Both the position numbers and the translations under genes were made by a program. Positions 19,732-28,832 of a stretch of 64,000 nucleotides of DNA are shown piece after piece. The notes below the pieces were generated by a model, which saw only the letters and a program-made list of their open reading frames with translations, did no database searches and was not told the origin of the DNA. Each line of letters starts with the position of its first letter. Position 1 is the first letter of the stretch. Source of the stretch: Nostoc linckia z4 (GTDB lineage Bacteria; Cyanobacteriota; Cyanobacteriia; Cyanobacteriales; Nostocaceae); the NCBI RefSeq assembly GCF_002608075.1, contig NZ_LAHA01000028.1, positions 22,575-86,574 on the forward strand, read 5' to 3'.

Positions 19732-20295
19732 ATGCGTCTAGATTGTTATACAGTTGGTAATTATATTCCTGGGGCACCTTATTGGCAGCAACTTCTGTGG
19801 TACTTCGTAGGTTCACCTTTAGTACAAAGTCGCTTGCTTCCCATGTCAGGCTTAAAAGTTTTGCTACTTCGTACTTTTGGAGCAAAAATTGGTCAAGGTG
19901 TCCGCATCAAACCAGGAGTTCGCATCAAATTCCCCTGGCGATTGATAGTTGGCGATTATGTATGGATTGGAGAAGACGCCTGGATTGATAACCTGGCTTT
20001 AGTCACTATCGAAAGTCACGTATGCATATCTCAAGGCGTTTATTTATGTACCGGTAATCATGATTGGAACCATCATGATTTTCAACTAATTACTGCACCT
20101 ATATATATTCAAGAAAGTAGTTGGATTGCAGCCAAAGCAGTCATTGGCCCTGGAGTTATTGTTGGTCGTGGAGCAGTGCTTACCTTAGGGGGAGTAGCTA
20201 GTAGTTCTTTGGAGTCAATGACAATCTATGCCGGTAATCCAGCTCAAGCCATAAAGCAACGGAAGTGTAAGTCGAGAGTGTTGACTGATGACTGA
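19732..20295 (+). CDS. WcaF-type colanic acid biosynthesis acetyltransferase
   Basis: I start at ATG 19732, one base after the YdcF stop; a longer in-frame extension to 19678 lies inside YdcF. The 187-aa product is a left-handed beta-helix (hexapeptide) O-acetyltransferase: IGQGVRIKPGVRIKFPWRLI, YVWIGEDAWIDNLALVTI, then the catalytic His segment TGNHDWNHHDF and IAAKAVIGPGVIVGRGAVL. It would acetylate the sugar chain built by the upstream transferases, and it closes the polysaccharide run. Confidence 0.88.
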   Translation: MRLDCYTVGNYIPGAPYWQQLLWYFVGSPLVQSRLLPMSGLKVLLLRTFGAKIGQGVRIKPGVRIKFPWRLIVGDYVWIGEDAWIDNLALVTIESHVCISQGVYLCTGNHDWNHHDFQLITAPIYIQESSWIAAKAVIGPGVIVGRGAVLTLGGVASSSLESMTIYAGNPAQAIKQRKCKSRVLTDD

Positions 20296-20460
20296 TGACT
20301 GGGGCATTGGGCATGGGGTATGTAAATAGGACAAGGTAGACAAGGAAGAAAGATTGCTACCTTGTCTCCCCCTCTCCCTTTTCTCCCCATCTCCCTTGTC
20401 TCCCCCTCTCCCTTGTCTCCCCATCTCTCCACTCGCTACTCCCTACTCCCAATTTTCCTA
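20296..20460. repeat. Pyrimidine-rich short repeats between convergent genes
   Basis: After TGACTGATGACTGGGGCATTG-type sequence comes a tract of near-tandem TCTCCCCCTCTCCCTTG/TCTCCCCATC units. Such tracts recur elsewhere in this window between genes. It separates the acetyltransferase (+) from the secreted protein (-). Confidence 0.7.
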
Positions 20461-22104
20461 TTAAGGAGACAAGAACTTAGTTGGATTCATCGCATCAGAG
20501 TCTATCAGAGTCAGTTGGGGCAGACCATTTACAAGTTTGACAACATATACAGACCCCGCCCTTCTAGCACGTAAAGTCAAAGTTCCCAGTTTGTTATCAA
20601 TTTTCACCTTCACATCGCGGTCGTTGCCCACATTCGCCCAAGCTGTAACTAGCCAACGGTCTTCGCCGACTATTTTGCGTGCTAGCACACGAGCAGTGGG
20701 TACGGTAACAGGCCCCCATCTACCTTGTAATTGCTGTGTCTGACCTTCAGCAGGAAACTCCATTGCTGGCAATATGTTAGTCCAACTTTGATAGGGATGC
20801 AGTTTTGGCCCTGGTAAAAGGTCACCTTTACGCAAGTATTCTTCTAAATGTGAGAACAATGCATGGGCATGACCTTGAATTGTTAATTGCCGAATCAGTG
20901 TGGGAGTTGTCGCGCCAATCGGCTTGTTGTAGTTGAGTGCTTCCCACAATGGCCCACTGCATACAAAATATCCACCCACAGAACCGACGGCTCCTGCTGT
21001 ATAGTAAGCCTTCATCATACCCATAAAGGTATCTGGACTGGAAATTGGTTGACCGGCGTAACCTTCCCAACCCATACTTATCCAAGGATAAGTGTACTTC
21101 TGTCCCAAGCCGATCGCCCCAGAAATATTATTCAACGCTTGTGTCAATGCGTCCCACGGCACCCCTGTATTGTACTCAACACCAGTCCAGCCAGAGTTGT
21201 GAAAATTGAAGTACATTTCTGGCGCTGTATAATTAGATACAATTGGCTTGCGATTAGAGTCTAGAAAATTTTCGTACTTGAACATATACCACGGCCATCC
21301 AGCCCAGCGACCACGTTCAGTACCATATTGCTCCTGATACCAGAAGTACCCTGGTGTAGATTGCAAGTTACTAAACAATTTCTGTTTGAGTACTCCTTCC
21401 TGTCGTGCTTTGTTGCGAGATATGTAAGCGAACCAGTCATTCAGACCAGAATTATTGAAGTCAGCTTTTACTTGAGGATCTTGTCCAAACAAGACTTCAG
21501 GATCGTTGTCGAGAAGAAGCCACAAACCAGACTCACCTTGGTTGTTAATCACCTTCATCGGCTGACCAGCAGTTCTCTCTAATTGACCTATTAATTTTCC
21601 ATAGTAGTCACCAATGATTTGAAAAGCCTCATTTGGTGCAGCTGGACTGACTATTGGTCGGCCACCGTTGAGAATGATTTTTCCATTTTTGTCACGTAAC
21701 CAAGTGTTCGGCGGTAGCTTGGGTAGATAGGAGTATCGCCCATCGTAGTTATCATAAAATCTATAAACTTCTCCTACTTCGGCCACCAGTTGGTATCGAC
21801 CAGGATTAGCTTTGGCTACTTGTGCCAAATCAGCTGATTGTATTGGTAGTCCATATCCCCAATAGTTAGCTAATTCTATGTAAGTATCTCTTGATAGCCC
21901 ACAATGTGCTTGAGTCAAAGGTAACAGAGTATTGCCTTTTTTAAATACAGGCCGAGGTGCGGCTTTAAGGTGATCTAATGGAGTCGATTGTGAAGTGAGG
22001 GTTTGAGCATATATCGGCGTATTAACTACCATACCTAAAGTCATGGCAAAGCTGAGCGCCGAAGAAATGGTCGAGCGCATCGAACCTAGATGAAGTTTTT
22101 TCAT
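20461..22104 (-). CDS. Secreted protein of unknown function
   Basis: 547 aa starting with a signal peptide (about residues 1-34, ending TPIYAQ). The mature protein is rich in Trp and Tyr, with blocks such as GRWAGWPWYMFKYENFLD, YFNFHNSGWTGVEYNTGVPW and YPWISMGWEGYAGQPISSPD. The aromatic-rich composition and the C-terminal beta-like segment (RWLVTAWANVGNDRDVKVKI) recall a glycoside-hydrolase barrel followed by a beta domain, but I do not recognise the family and cannot name catalytic residues. Its placement just after the polysaccharide cluster is compatible with a role on that polymer; this is inference only. Confidence 0.7.
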   Translation of the reverse strand: MKKLHLGSMRSTISSALSFAMTLGMVVNTPIYAQTLTSQSTPLDHLKAAPRPVFKKGNTLLPLTQAHCGLSRDTYIELANYWGYGLPIQSADLAQVAKANPGRYQLVAEVGEVYRFYDNYDGRYSYLPKLPPNTWLRDKNGKIILNGGRPIVSPAAPNEAFQIIGDYYGKLIGQLERTAGQPMKVINNQGESGLWLLLDNDPEVLFGQDPQVKADFNNSGLNDWFAYISRNKARQEGVLKQKLFSNLQSTPGYFWYQEQYGTERGRWAGWPWYMFKYENFLDSNRKPIVSNYTAPEMYFNFHNSGWTGVEYNTGVPWDALTQALNNISGAIGLGQKYTYPWISMGWEGYAGQPISSPDTFMGMMKAYYTAGAVGSVGGYFVCSGPLWEALNYNKPIGATTPTLIRQLTIQGHAHALFSHLEEYLRKGDLLPGPKLHPYQSWTNILPAMEFPAEGQTQQLQGRWGPVTVPTARVLARKIVGEDRWLVTAWANVGNDRDVKVKIDNKLGTLTLRARRAGSVYVVKLVNGLPQLTLIDSDAMNPTKFLSP

Positions 22105-23520
22105 GAAGTCTCCTTAGCACCACACAGGGAACAACAAATTACTGCATGGCAATATGTTTGCACGCGAATAATTAAGCGATTTCACCACTATTAAAGAGTA
22201 GTAAAATTCACTAACTTTTATAGAAGCGAGTACAGTTTATTAATTTTTGGTAAAAATAGTCAAGAGTAGTTTCTTTGACTAAAGATCTCCAAGAAAATCA
22301 AAACTACTCTGTGACTAGGTTAGAGCGTTTGATTTTTTTTTCTTATTAGCCAAATTTAGTCAAATTTCTGCTAATATCCATACAGTTAGTACTATAACAA
22401 GCTTTATCTTATAACCATTTACGTATAATCAAAGATAGCTTCAGTATATCTACTAGCTGAGCGCCACTTTTAACGTTAAATTGCTAGTTAGTAGCTATCA
22501 AAAATGGTATCGTATAGATACAAAAATCGATATTTGCAGTACTGCTAAATACCCAATAATTAAACTTTTTACTGAGAATCAGGCACTTGTGGATCGATAG
22601 TAATTTGGGTTATTAGATACTCAAGTTTGTAGTGTTAGGTAACTTTGTATTTGTTAACCTAAGAATTACTTTTACCAACCTTTCATATCATTAAAGGCAT
22701 CAAAAAAATCTATTTTTTTAAAAACCACTATTTAGTTACTTATTTATATAGTTATAAATATCAATAGAGTAATCAAGTTTAATTTTTGAAATCATGGGAA
22801 TAGGAAACAAGCGATCAGCCTTTTGAATTGGAAAGTGAGTTTTTCATGCTAATTAATACCAATTGATATCAAATCCGTTAGCATCGAAATTATATATTTT
22901 TTAACGCAGAGGAACGCAAAGGGAAACGCAAAGGGGCGCAAAGTTTTTGGATTCACATATTGAGTGATTTCGATGCTAACGGAAACTATGTCAGGCAATT
23001 ATAGAGACTATTTATAACGTAAATCTTCAGTAGGGTGTATTATGGCTTTGCTATCATCCACTGCTATCCCAATGATGGGTTAGGCGCTTTTAAGTATTTT
23101 TCATGAAAAATCATGTTATTAATAGTTGACAGTTAACCGTCAGCGATCAACGAATCAAGCCAAGTGACTGTGCAGCTGGGGCTATTAATGCAATGAAATA
23201 GTTATTGGCGGTGGCATTATGTTTATCACTAACGGTCTTGAGATAGTCTTATGTAGAGTTTTAAGAGCTAACTCAAGGCGAGGAGTGTGGTCAAAAAAGT
23301 ATTGCCGATCGCTAATTATATTAACTCGTTAACAACTTTATCTTTTCTCTAACAAATGGTTCACCCGATTGGGTGAATGCGATCGCTTGCTCACCAATTA
23401 CTCTGAGAGAAGGTGCAGTCTTAGTTCTGGGAGCATCACCGCTAACAGAATCAAAACTGCTCTGTTGGCTATCCTAGCTTTTAATTATACATCAATAACT
23501 TTTTTATAAAGGGTCAAAGA
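22105..23520. other. 1.4-kb AT-rich intergenic region between divergent genes
   Basis: No convincing gene of either strand is seen. The region separates the secreted-protein gene (-) from the histidine kinase (+), so promoters for both should lie here. It holds a 110-bp inverted-repeat element (22874-22983) and, around 23031-23095, a GTAGGGTG...GGTTAGGCGC stretch like a degraded dispersed repeat. A small RNA here cannot be excluded. Confidence 0.6.
22874..22983. mobile_element. MITE-like element with 17-bp perfect inverted ends
   Basis: TCCGTTAGCATCGAAAT at 22874-22890 is repeated exactly inverted at 22967-22983. Inside lies a purine-rich tract with GAACGCAAAGGGAAACGCA-type near-tandem units, a motif often dispersed in cyanobacterial genomes. 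The 110-bp unit encodes nothing, so it would have to be moved in trans if mobile. Confidence 0.55.
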
Positions 23521-26112
23521 GTGGATGAAATTGTTGTACAGTCTGCCTATACACCGGATTGCCAGCAAGGGGTTATTAACCTGCTCTCCAAAATTGCTGT
23601 TAATCTCCCAGGCATAATTTTCCAAGTTCTGCAACGGCAGGATAATTCTGTTTGTGTACTGTATATAAGTTCTGGTTGTAAAAATTTGTATGAAATAGAA
23701 CCAGAAGTTATACAAGCAGACTTTCGCCTGTTGTGCAAACTCATTCATCCACTGGATATAAAAGCTTTTGCAGAATCCATAACTGCTTGTAGCACCATTG
23801 TTAGTCCTTGGCATTGGCAAGGTCGCATCATCACACCCAGTGGTAAACTCAAGTGGATTCAAGGTAGTTCTATCCCAGAACGGCAAGCTAACGGCGATTT
23901 GCTTTGGAATGGTCTAGTGATGGATATCACAGAGCAAAAACAAGTCCAAGAAAAATTGCAAGAAAGTGAAGCCCGCTATAAAGCAATTTTATCTGCTATT
24001 CCCGATTTGATGTTTCGCATTAGCCGCGACGGCGAATATCTCGATTTGAAAAGTGAGGGAGAAAATGTCACACTCCATCGCGAAGCAATAGTGGGAAAGA
24101 ATTTGCAGGAATTATTGCCAAGTGATGTTGCTACCATTAGCCAAGAAGCCATCGCCAAAACTTTAGATACTGGAAGTTTACAAACTTGCGAATATCAGCT
24201 AGCAACACCTTTGGGAATCAGAGATTATGAAGCGCGGTTGGTGGTTAGTGGCGAAGATGAAATACTAGCAATCGTTCGAGACATCACAGAACGCAAACAA
24301 GCAGAAATCACTTTGCAAAATTTAGCCCAAAAATTTGCTAAAGCTTTTAGTTGTAGTCCGGATTCAATTACCATTAGTACCCTTAAAGAAGGACGTTTCA
24401 TAGAAGTTAACGACACTTTTGTCAAACTTTCAGGTTATGAGCGACATGAAGCCATTGGTAAAACTTCCTTTGATTTAAATCTTTGGGTAAATACAGGCGA
24501 TCGCCTGAAATTAATACAGGAATTACAAGCTACAGGAGTAATCCGCAATTTAGAAATAGAATTTAAGCAAAAATGTGGAAAAATAATTACAACCTTGCTG
24601 TCAGCTGAAGTCATTGATTTAGATGGTATTCCTTGCCTACTAGCAGTTCATCATGATATTACAGAACGCAAGCAAGTAGAAGCTAAATTACACCTGGCAG
24701 CCCAACGCGATCGCTTGTTAGCAGAAACCTTAGTGCGGATTAGGTCTTCACTGAACTTAGAGGAAATTCTGCAAACCACAGTTAATGAAGTCAGACAATT
24801 TCTGCAAGCAGACCGGGTTTTTATTGGTCTATATAATACTAATTCAGGAATCAAAACTCTTGCCGAATCAGTAGATACCAAATATCCATCAGTTTATGGT
24901 TGGTCTACTAACGATCAAGATTATATACAAGAATTAAGAAACTTTTTAAAAGATAATGTGGTGCGTGTTGTGGAAGATATGACGCAAATGCCGCAATCTT
25001 CTAAAGTCAGAGTACACTGTCACAAATTTCAAACAAAAGCTAGTTTAGCTGTGCCCATCATGCTCAATGAAGAATTATATGGTGCGTTAATTGCTAACCA
25101 ATGCTCAGCACCGCGTCATTGGCAGCCAATAGAAATTGATTTGTTGCAACAAATGTCAGAACAAGTAGCCATCGCCATTCACCAAAGCCGAATTTACCAA
25201 GAGCTAGCAGAACTCAACATTAATTTAGAAAACCAAGTACGAGAACGTACAGCACAATTGCAGCAAAAAATCCAAGAAGTTGAAGAATTACATCGCGTTA
25301 AAGATGTAGTTTTACACACAGTTGCTCATGATTTACAAACTTCTGTGATGGGTAACTTAATGGTGTTAAAAAATTTGTTAAATCAGGGAGTGGAGAGCAA
25401 AGGAGCAGAGGAGCAGGAGGGCAGAGGAGAAATGGAAGCAAGTTTTTCCCCTCCACTTCCCATGAGATATCTATCTCTTTCCCATACCCCATCCCCAATG
25501 CCCCATGCCCAATCCCTAATTCCCGTATCTCGTTCAATAATCGAGCGAATGATTCAAGGTAACGATCGCCAACTGACGATGATTAATTCCTTGTTAGAAA
25601 TTAATTCTTGTGAAAAAGAGGGTCTGGAAATTAAACCAGAAGTTGTAAAATTTAGCACCTTACTGCAAGGAATCTTCGCTCAGCTGGAACCTATACTGAT
25701 ACAAAACCAAGCAACTTTCAAAAACTTGGTTCGCGCAGACTTACCATCAGTCATGGCAGATGCAACGCGCTTGCACAAAGTTGTGGCGCATTTAGTGACA
25801 CATAGCTTGCGAAATAATCCACCAGGATTAAAATTGACCGTAAGTGCTACCGTTGAAGCTGGAATGATTCGCACTCAGATTCAAGATAACGGTGTAGGAA
25901 TGAGTAAATTAGAGTGCGATCGCCTTTTCGATTTACATGTCCGCGATCCCCAAGATTGTTGTTCCACAAGCATTGGGTTAAAAATGTATCTTTGTCGGCA
26001 AGTTATGAAAGCACATGGCGGCGAAATTGGTGTAATTAATAACCGCAAGCGTGGGTTAACTTTTTGGTTTACATTACCTTTAGCAACTCCATCCGCAAGA
26101 AACCGCCCATAA
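23521..26112 (+). CDS. PAS-PAS-PAS-GAF sensor histidine kinase with weakened ATP-binding motifs
   Basis: 863 aa from GTG 23521. Order of domains: PAS/PAC to about 140 (WHWQGRIITPSGKLKWIQGS), PAS about 150-260, PAS about 270-385, GAF about 405-560 (LNLEEILQTTVNEVRQFLQA), coiled linker, HisKA about 590-720 with phospho-acceptor His in HTVAHDLQTS, and a HATPase about 760-855. No membrane segment is seen, so it senses a cytosolic signal. The G1 box DNGVGM is intact, but the N-box reads HLVTHSLRNN and the G2 region STSIGLKMYL, both off consensus. Between the two HisKA helices there is a low-complexity insert of about 47 residues (see findings). It is followed by a related kinase 75 bp away. Confidence 0.88.
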   Translation: MDEIVVQSAYTPDCQQGVINLLSKIAVNLPGIIFQVLQRQDNSVCVLYISSGCKNLYEIEPEVIQADFRLLCKLIHPLDIKAFAESITACSTIVSPWHWQGRIITPSGKLKWIQGSSIPERQANGDLLWNGLVMDITEQKQVQEKLQESEARYKAILSAIPDLMFRISRDGEYLDLKSEGENVTLHREAIVGKNLQELLPSDVATISQEAIAKTLDTGSLQTCEYQLATPLGIRDYEARLVVSGEDEILAIVRDITERKQAEITLQNLAQKFAKAFSCSPDSITISTLKEGRFIEVNDTFVKLSGYERHEAIGKTSFDLNLWVNTGDRLKLIQELQATGVIRNLEIEFKQKCGKIITTLLSAEVIDLDGIPCLLAVHHDITERKQVEAKLHLAAQRDRLLAETLVRIRSSLNLEEILQTTVNEVRQFLQADRVFIGLYNTNSGIKTLAESVDTKYPSVYGWSTNDQDYIQELRNFLKDNVVRVVEDMTQMPQSSKVRVHCHKFQTKASLAVPIMLNEELYGALIANQCSAPRHWQPIEIDLLQQMSEQVAIAIHQSRIYQELAELNINLENQVRERTAQLQQKIQEVEELHRVKDVVLHTVAHDLQTSVMGNLMVLKNLLNQGVESKGAEEQEGRGEMEASFSPPLPMRYLSLSHTPSPMPHAQSLIPVSRSIIERMIQGNDRQLTMINSLLEINSCEKEGLEIKPEVVKFSTLLQGIFAQLEPILIQNQATFKNLVRADLPSVMADATRLHKVVAHLVTHSLRNNPPGLKLTVSATVEAGMIRTQIQDNGVGMSKLECDRLFDLHVRDPQDCCSTSIGLKMYLCRQVMKAHGGEIGVINNRKRGLTFWFTLPLATPSARNRP
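25386..25530. repeat. In-frame low-complexity repeat insert in HisKA domain, copy 1
   Basis: The DNA switches from normal coding sequence to purine-rich GGAGTGGAGAGC/GGAGCAGAGGAGC units followed by pyrimidine-rich CCCCATCCCCAATGCCCC units, the same kind of hairpin-forming tract seen between genes in this window. It keeps the reading frame and lies directly after LKNLLNQ. Confidence 0.75.
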
Positions 26113-26187
26113 ATTACTGAAAAATGGGGCAGTAAATACTAGCTAATTATATGCTAAGTATTACTAAAGACTGCTAAGCAATGCCAC

Positions 26188-28065
26188 ATGGCTACCCCAT
26201 TTACAAAAGTGCAAAGCTGGTGGAGAAAAACCTTTTCTACACCAAAAACAGATGAAATCCATATCCTTTACAAAGCTTGGCGCAACAAATTTTTGTGGCA
26301 GAGACTCCGTTTGTGGTTGTGGCTGGCACTGATTTGTCTGTTATCTTTTATTTTGCGAGATATCTATGGCTTGTTTTTCCCTTTCCAAGAGTTGAAAAAG
26401 CTGCCAGAATCAATTCAACCAACAAGCTTTGTAATTAATTTTGCAATGCTTCTAAATATACTTGTGTGTTTTGCTCTACATAAAACTCCACTCGGCCGCC
26501 ATCGCCCAAATTTGTTATTTTTGGGTTCTTCTTGGTCAATTAGTTTAGCATCACAATTGTTTGCAACCCTCAGAGGTTTTGCACTACCAGATAGTATCGG
26601 TTGGTCGTTGCTATTCTTGAGTCAAGCTATATTAATGCCAGTGTGCTGGACTCTTCACTTGTTGTGTCAAGCAGCTGTGCTGATTTACTATTTTGGTGTA
26701 AACGCCATACTTGGATTAAAAACACCAATTCCAGACCACCCAGAAATATATAATGTAACGTTTATTTTATATATTTTTTGGTTTTGTACCATTTGTGATA
26801 TTGGCGTTTATCTCTACGATCGCTTGCAACGTTCTGAGTTTTTCGCCCGTCAAGAACTGGAATCTGCTTATCAAAAACTCCAAGTTGCAGAAGCTAAATA
26901 TCGTAGCATTTTTGAAAATGCCATTGAAGGTATCTTTCAAAGCACTCCCGATGGCCGTTACATCACTGCAAACCCAGCTTTAGCACGTATTTATGGCTAC
27001 TCATTACCAGAAGAAGTCACAGCTAATTTCACAGATATCGAACATCAATTGTATGTCGATCCAAACCGCCGAGCAGAATTTGTGCGGTTAATGGAAAAAT
27101 ATGGCAGAGTTTCCGAGTTCGAGTCCCAAATTTATCGGCGAGATGGCAGTATTGTCTGGATTTCTGAAAAAGCCTATGCAGTCCGTGACGAACAAGGAAA
27201 ATTGTTATACTACGAAGGCTTAATAGAAGACATTACCCAACGCAAACAAACTGAAGAAGAACTCAGAGTATTTTTTCATGCAGTTTCCCACGACTTACGC
27301 AACCCAGTGCTGGGTACTTTAATGGTACTGAAGAATTTGTTAAATCAAAGAGTGGGGAGTGGAGAGTGGGGAGTGGGGGACGCGGACACGGAGAAGTCTT
27401 TGTCCACCTCAGAGCATCTTCCCATCTTTGCATCTTCTTCTTTCCCCGCGTCTCCCACTCCCCCTGTCCCCGCGTCTTCTTCAATCCCCGTACCACGCAG
27501 GGTTTTAGAGCGAATGATTCAAAGTAGCGATCGCCAACTTAACTTAATTAATTCTTTGATGGAAGCTCATGTCAGTGAATTACAAGGTATTATTTTACAA
27601 CGTGAATCGGTAAAATTATTGTCAGTCGTTGAAGCGGCGATCGCAGATTTAGAACCATTGCTATTACAAAACCAAGCTAATCTGACAAATTTGGTAACCG
27701 CAGATTTGCCATTAGTGAACGCCGATCCCACTCAATTATGGCGAGTGTTTTCTAATTTAATTGTCAATGCCCTCAAACACAATCCACCTGGATTGGTTTT
27801 GACAATTAACGCTACTCCTGTTCATGACAAAATTTATTGTACTGTTAGCGATAACGGAGTGGGTATTAGTCAACAACAAACCCATCGGCTTTTTGAACTT
27901 TACTTTCGCGGCAGTAACATCCGCAATTCCGTAGGTTTGGGATTAGGATTATATCTATGCAAACAAATCATCAATGCTCATGGCGGCGAAATTGGTATTG
28001 ATACCACTTCTGAAACAGGTGCGAGTTTCTGGTTTACATTACCCATTATTTCTAATCGTCATTAG
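26188..28065 (+). CDS. Membrane-bound PAS sensor histidine kinase
   Basis: 625 aa starting ATG 26188. Residues about 40-215 form five or six hydrophobic helices (LWLWLALICLLSFILRDIYG, FLYAIFWFCTICDIG-like region near 195). A PAS domain with PAC follows (about 235-360, ENAIEGIFQSTPDGRYITA, EDITQRKQTEEEL). HisKA carries the acceptor His in HAVSHDLRNPVLG, and the HATPase has an intact N-box (NLIVNALKHN), G1 (DNGVGI) and G2 (GLGLGLYLC). It has the same repeat-like insert after LKNLLNQ as its upstream neighbour, so the two kinase cores are paralogs. No response regulator lies next to them. Confidence 0.88.
   Translation: MATPFTKVQSWWRKTFSTPKTDEIHILYKAWRNKFLWQRLRLWLWLALICLLSFILRDIYGLFFPFQELKKLPESIQPTSFVINFAMLLNILVCFALHKTPLGRHRPNLLFLGSSWSISLASQLFATLRGFALPDSIGWSLLFLSQAILMPVCWTLHLLCQAAVLIYYFGVNAILGLKTPIPDHPEIYNVTFILYIFWFCTICDIGVYLYDRLQRSEFFARQELESAYQKLQVAEAKYRSIFENAIEGIFQSTPDGRYITANPALARIYGYSLPEEVTANFTDIEHQLYVDPNRRAEFVRLMEKYGRVSEFESQIYRRDGSIVWISEKAYAVRDEQGKLLYYEGLIEDITQRKQTEEELRVFFHAVSHDLRNPVLGTLMVLKNLLNQRVGSGEWGVGDADTEKSLSTSEHLPIFASSSFPASPTPPVPASSSIPVPRRVLERMIQSSDRQLNLINSLMEAHVSELQGIILQRESVKLLSVVEAAIADLEPLLLQNQANLTNLVTADLPLVNADPTQLWRVFSNLIVNALKHNPPGLVLTINATPVHDKIYCTVSDNGVGISQQQTHRLFELYFRGSNIRNSVGLGLGLYLCKQIINAHGGEIGIDTTSETGASFWFTLPIISNRH
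27349..27495. repeat. In-frame low-complexity repeat insert in HisKA domain, copy 2
   Basis: GTGGGGAGTGGAGAGTGGGG-type purine units on one side and CTCCCACTCCCCCTGTCCCC-type pyrimidine units on the other can fold into a long hairpin, while remaining in frame in the kinase gene. The position is identical to the insert in the upstream paralog, but the sequence has diverged. Confidence 0.8.
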
Positions 28066-28102
28066 TCATTGTTCATTAGTCATTGGTCAAAGGAAAAATT
28101 TT

Positions 28103-28558
28103 ATGGTGAGAGGATTGAGAGTTAGTGTGCTGCTGTTGGCAGTATTGGGAAATTTAGCATGGTCATTTAGTGCTAAAGCAGGTTATAACGGCAAACTCAC
28201 CGTGGAAATTGATGGACTTAAGAATAAAGAAGGAGAAGTTTGTGCGAGTATATATAATAGCAGCCAAGGATTTCCTAACCAACGCGATCGCGTTTTACAA
28301 AAACAGTGTATTGCAATTACTGATACTCCCCTGCTGATGACTTTTGAAAACTTAAAAGCAGGTAATTATGCCGTTGCTGTAATCCACGATCGAAATAGCG
28401 ATCGCACTCTCAATCGTAACAGTCTTGGTATCCCCATCGAAGGCTTTGGATTTTCCAGAAACCCAGAAATTAAAACCAGTGCGCCTAAATTTAGCGAAGC
28501 AGTATTTTTGGTAGCAGGGCCGAATACTAATATTCAAGTTCAGTTGAAATATCTTTAG
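28103..28558 (+). CDS. DUF2141 secreted protein
   Basis: I choose ATG 28103 with AAAGGA about 8 bases upstream; the frame stays open further 5' into the kinase gene. The 151-aa product has a signal peptide (LRVSVLLLAVLGNLAWSFSAKA) and a DUF2141 core: LTVEIDGLKNKEGEVCASIY, FENLKAGNYAVAVIHDRNSD and LGIPIEGFGFSRNP. The family is a small periplasmic/secreted beta-sandwich of unknown role. It may be expressed with the kinase, which ends 37 bp upstream. Confidence 0.85.
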   Translation: MVRGLRVSVLLLAVLGNLAWSFSAKAGYNGKLTVEIDGLKNKEGEVCASIYNSSQGFPNQRDRVLQKQCIAITDTPLLMTFENLKAGNYAVAVIHDRNSDRTLNRNSLGIPIEGFGFSRNPEIKTSAPKFSEAVFLVAGPNTNIQVQLKYL

Positions 28559-28615
28559 AAGAATGGGGAGATGGGAGAGAGGCAGGGGAAAATAATAACT
28601 GCCCAGTCACCAGTC

Positions 28616-28765
28616 ATATTATGTCCGCATAATTAGTTATGATTCCCACCGCCATTGCACCCCACCCCTTAATCCCCTCCCCTTACCAAGGGGAGGGGAG
28701 ACAAAGCGTAGCTTTGGCTCTTTGGGGTTTTTCGGGTTTAATAAGTAATCAGACGGACATAATAT
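28616..28765. mobile_element. MITE-like element with ATATTATGTCCG ends
   Basis: ATATTATGTCCG at 28616-28627 is exactly inverted at 28754-28765, and similarity continues imperfectly for some 15 bases inward (ATTAGTTATGA versus ATTACTTATTA). The inside carries a perfect hairpin CCCCTCCCCTT-ACC-AAGGGGAGGGG (28674-28698), a dispersed-repeat motif. It lies between convergent genes and codes for nothing. Confidence 0.55.
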
Positions 28766-28832
28766 CACCAGTCAACAGTCAACATGCCCCATACTCCATT
28801 TTTTAATGACTAATTCTAAATTCTGCTGTAAT

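Noticed and set aside
20215..20432. Overlapping minus-strand frames rich in Gly, Arg and Glu
   Set aside because: They translate the pyrimidine-rich repeat tract after the acetyltransferase gene.
22105..23520. Search for tRNA or other structured RNA in the 1.4-kb gap
   Set aside because: No cloverleaf-like arms with a T-loop GTTCGA-type motif or CCA end were found by eye; a small RNA cannot be excluded.
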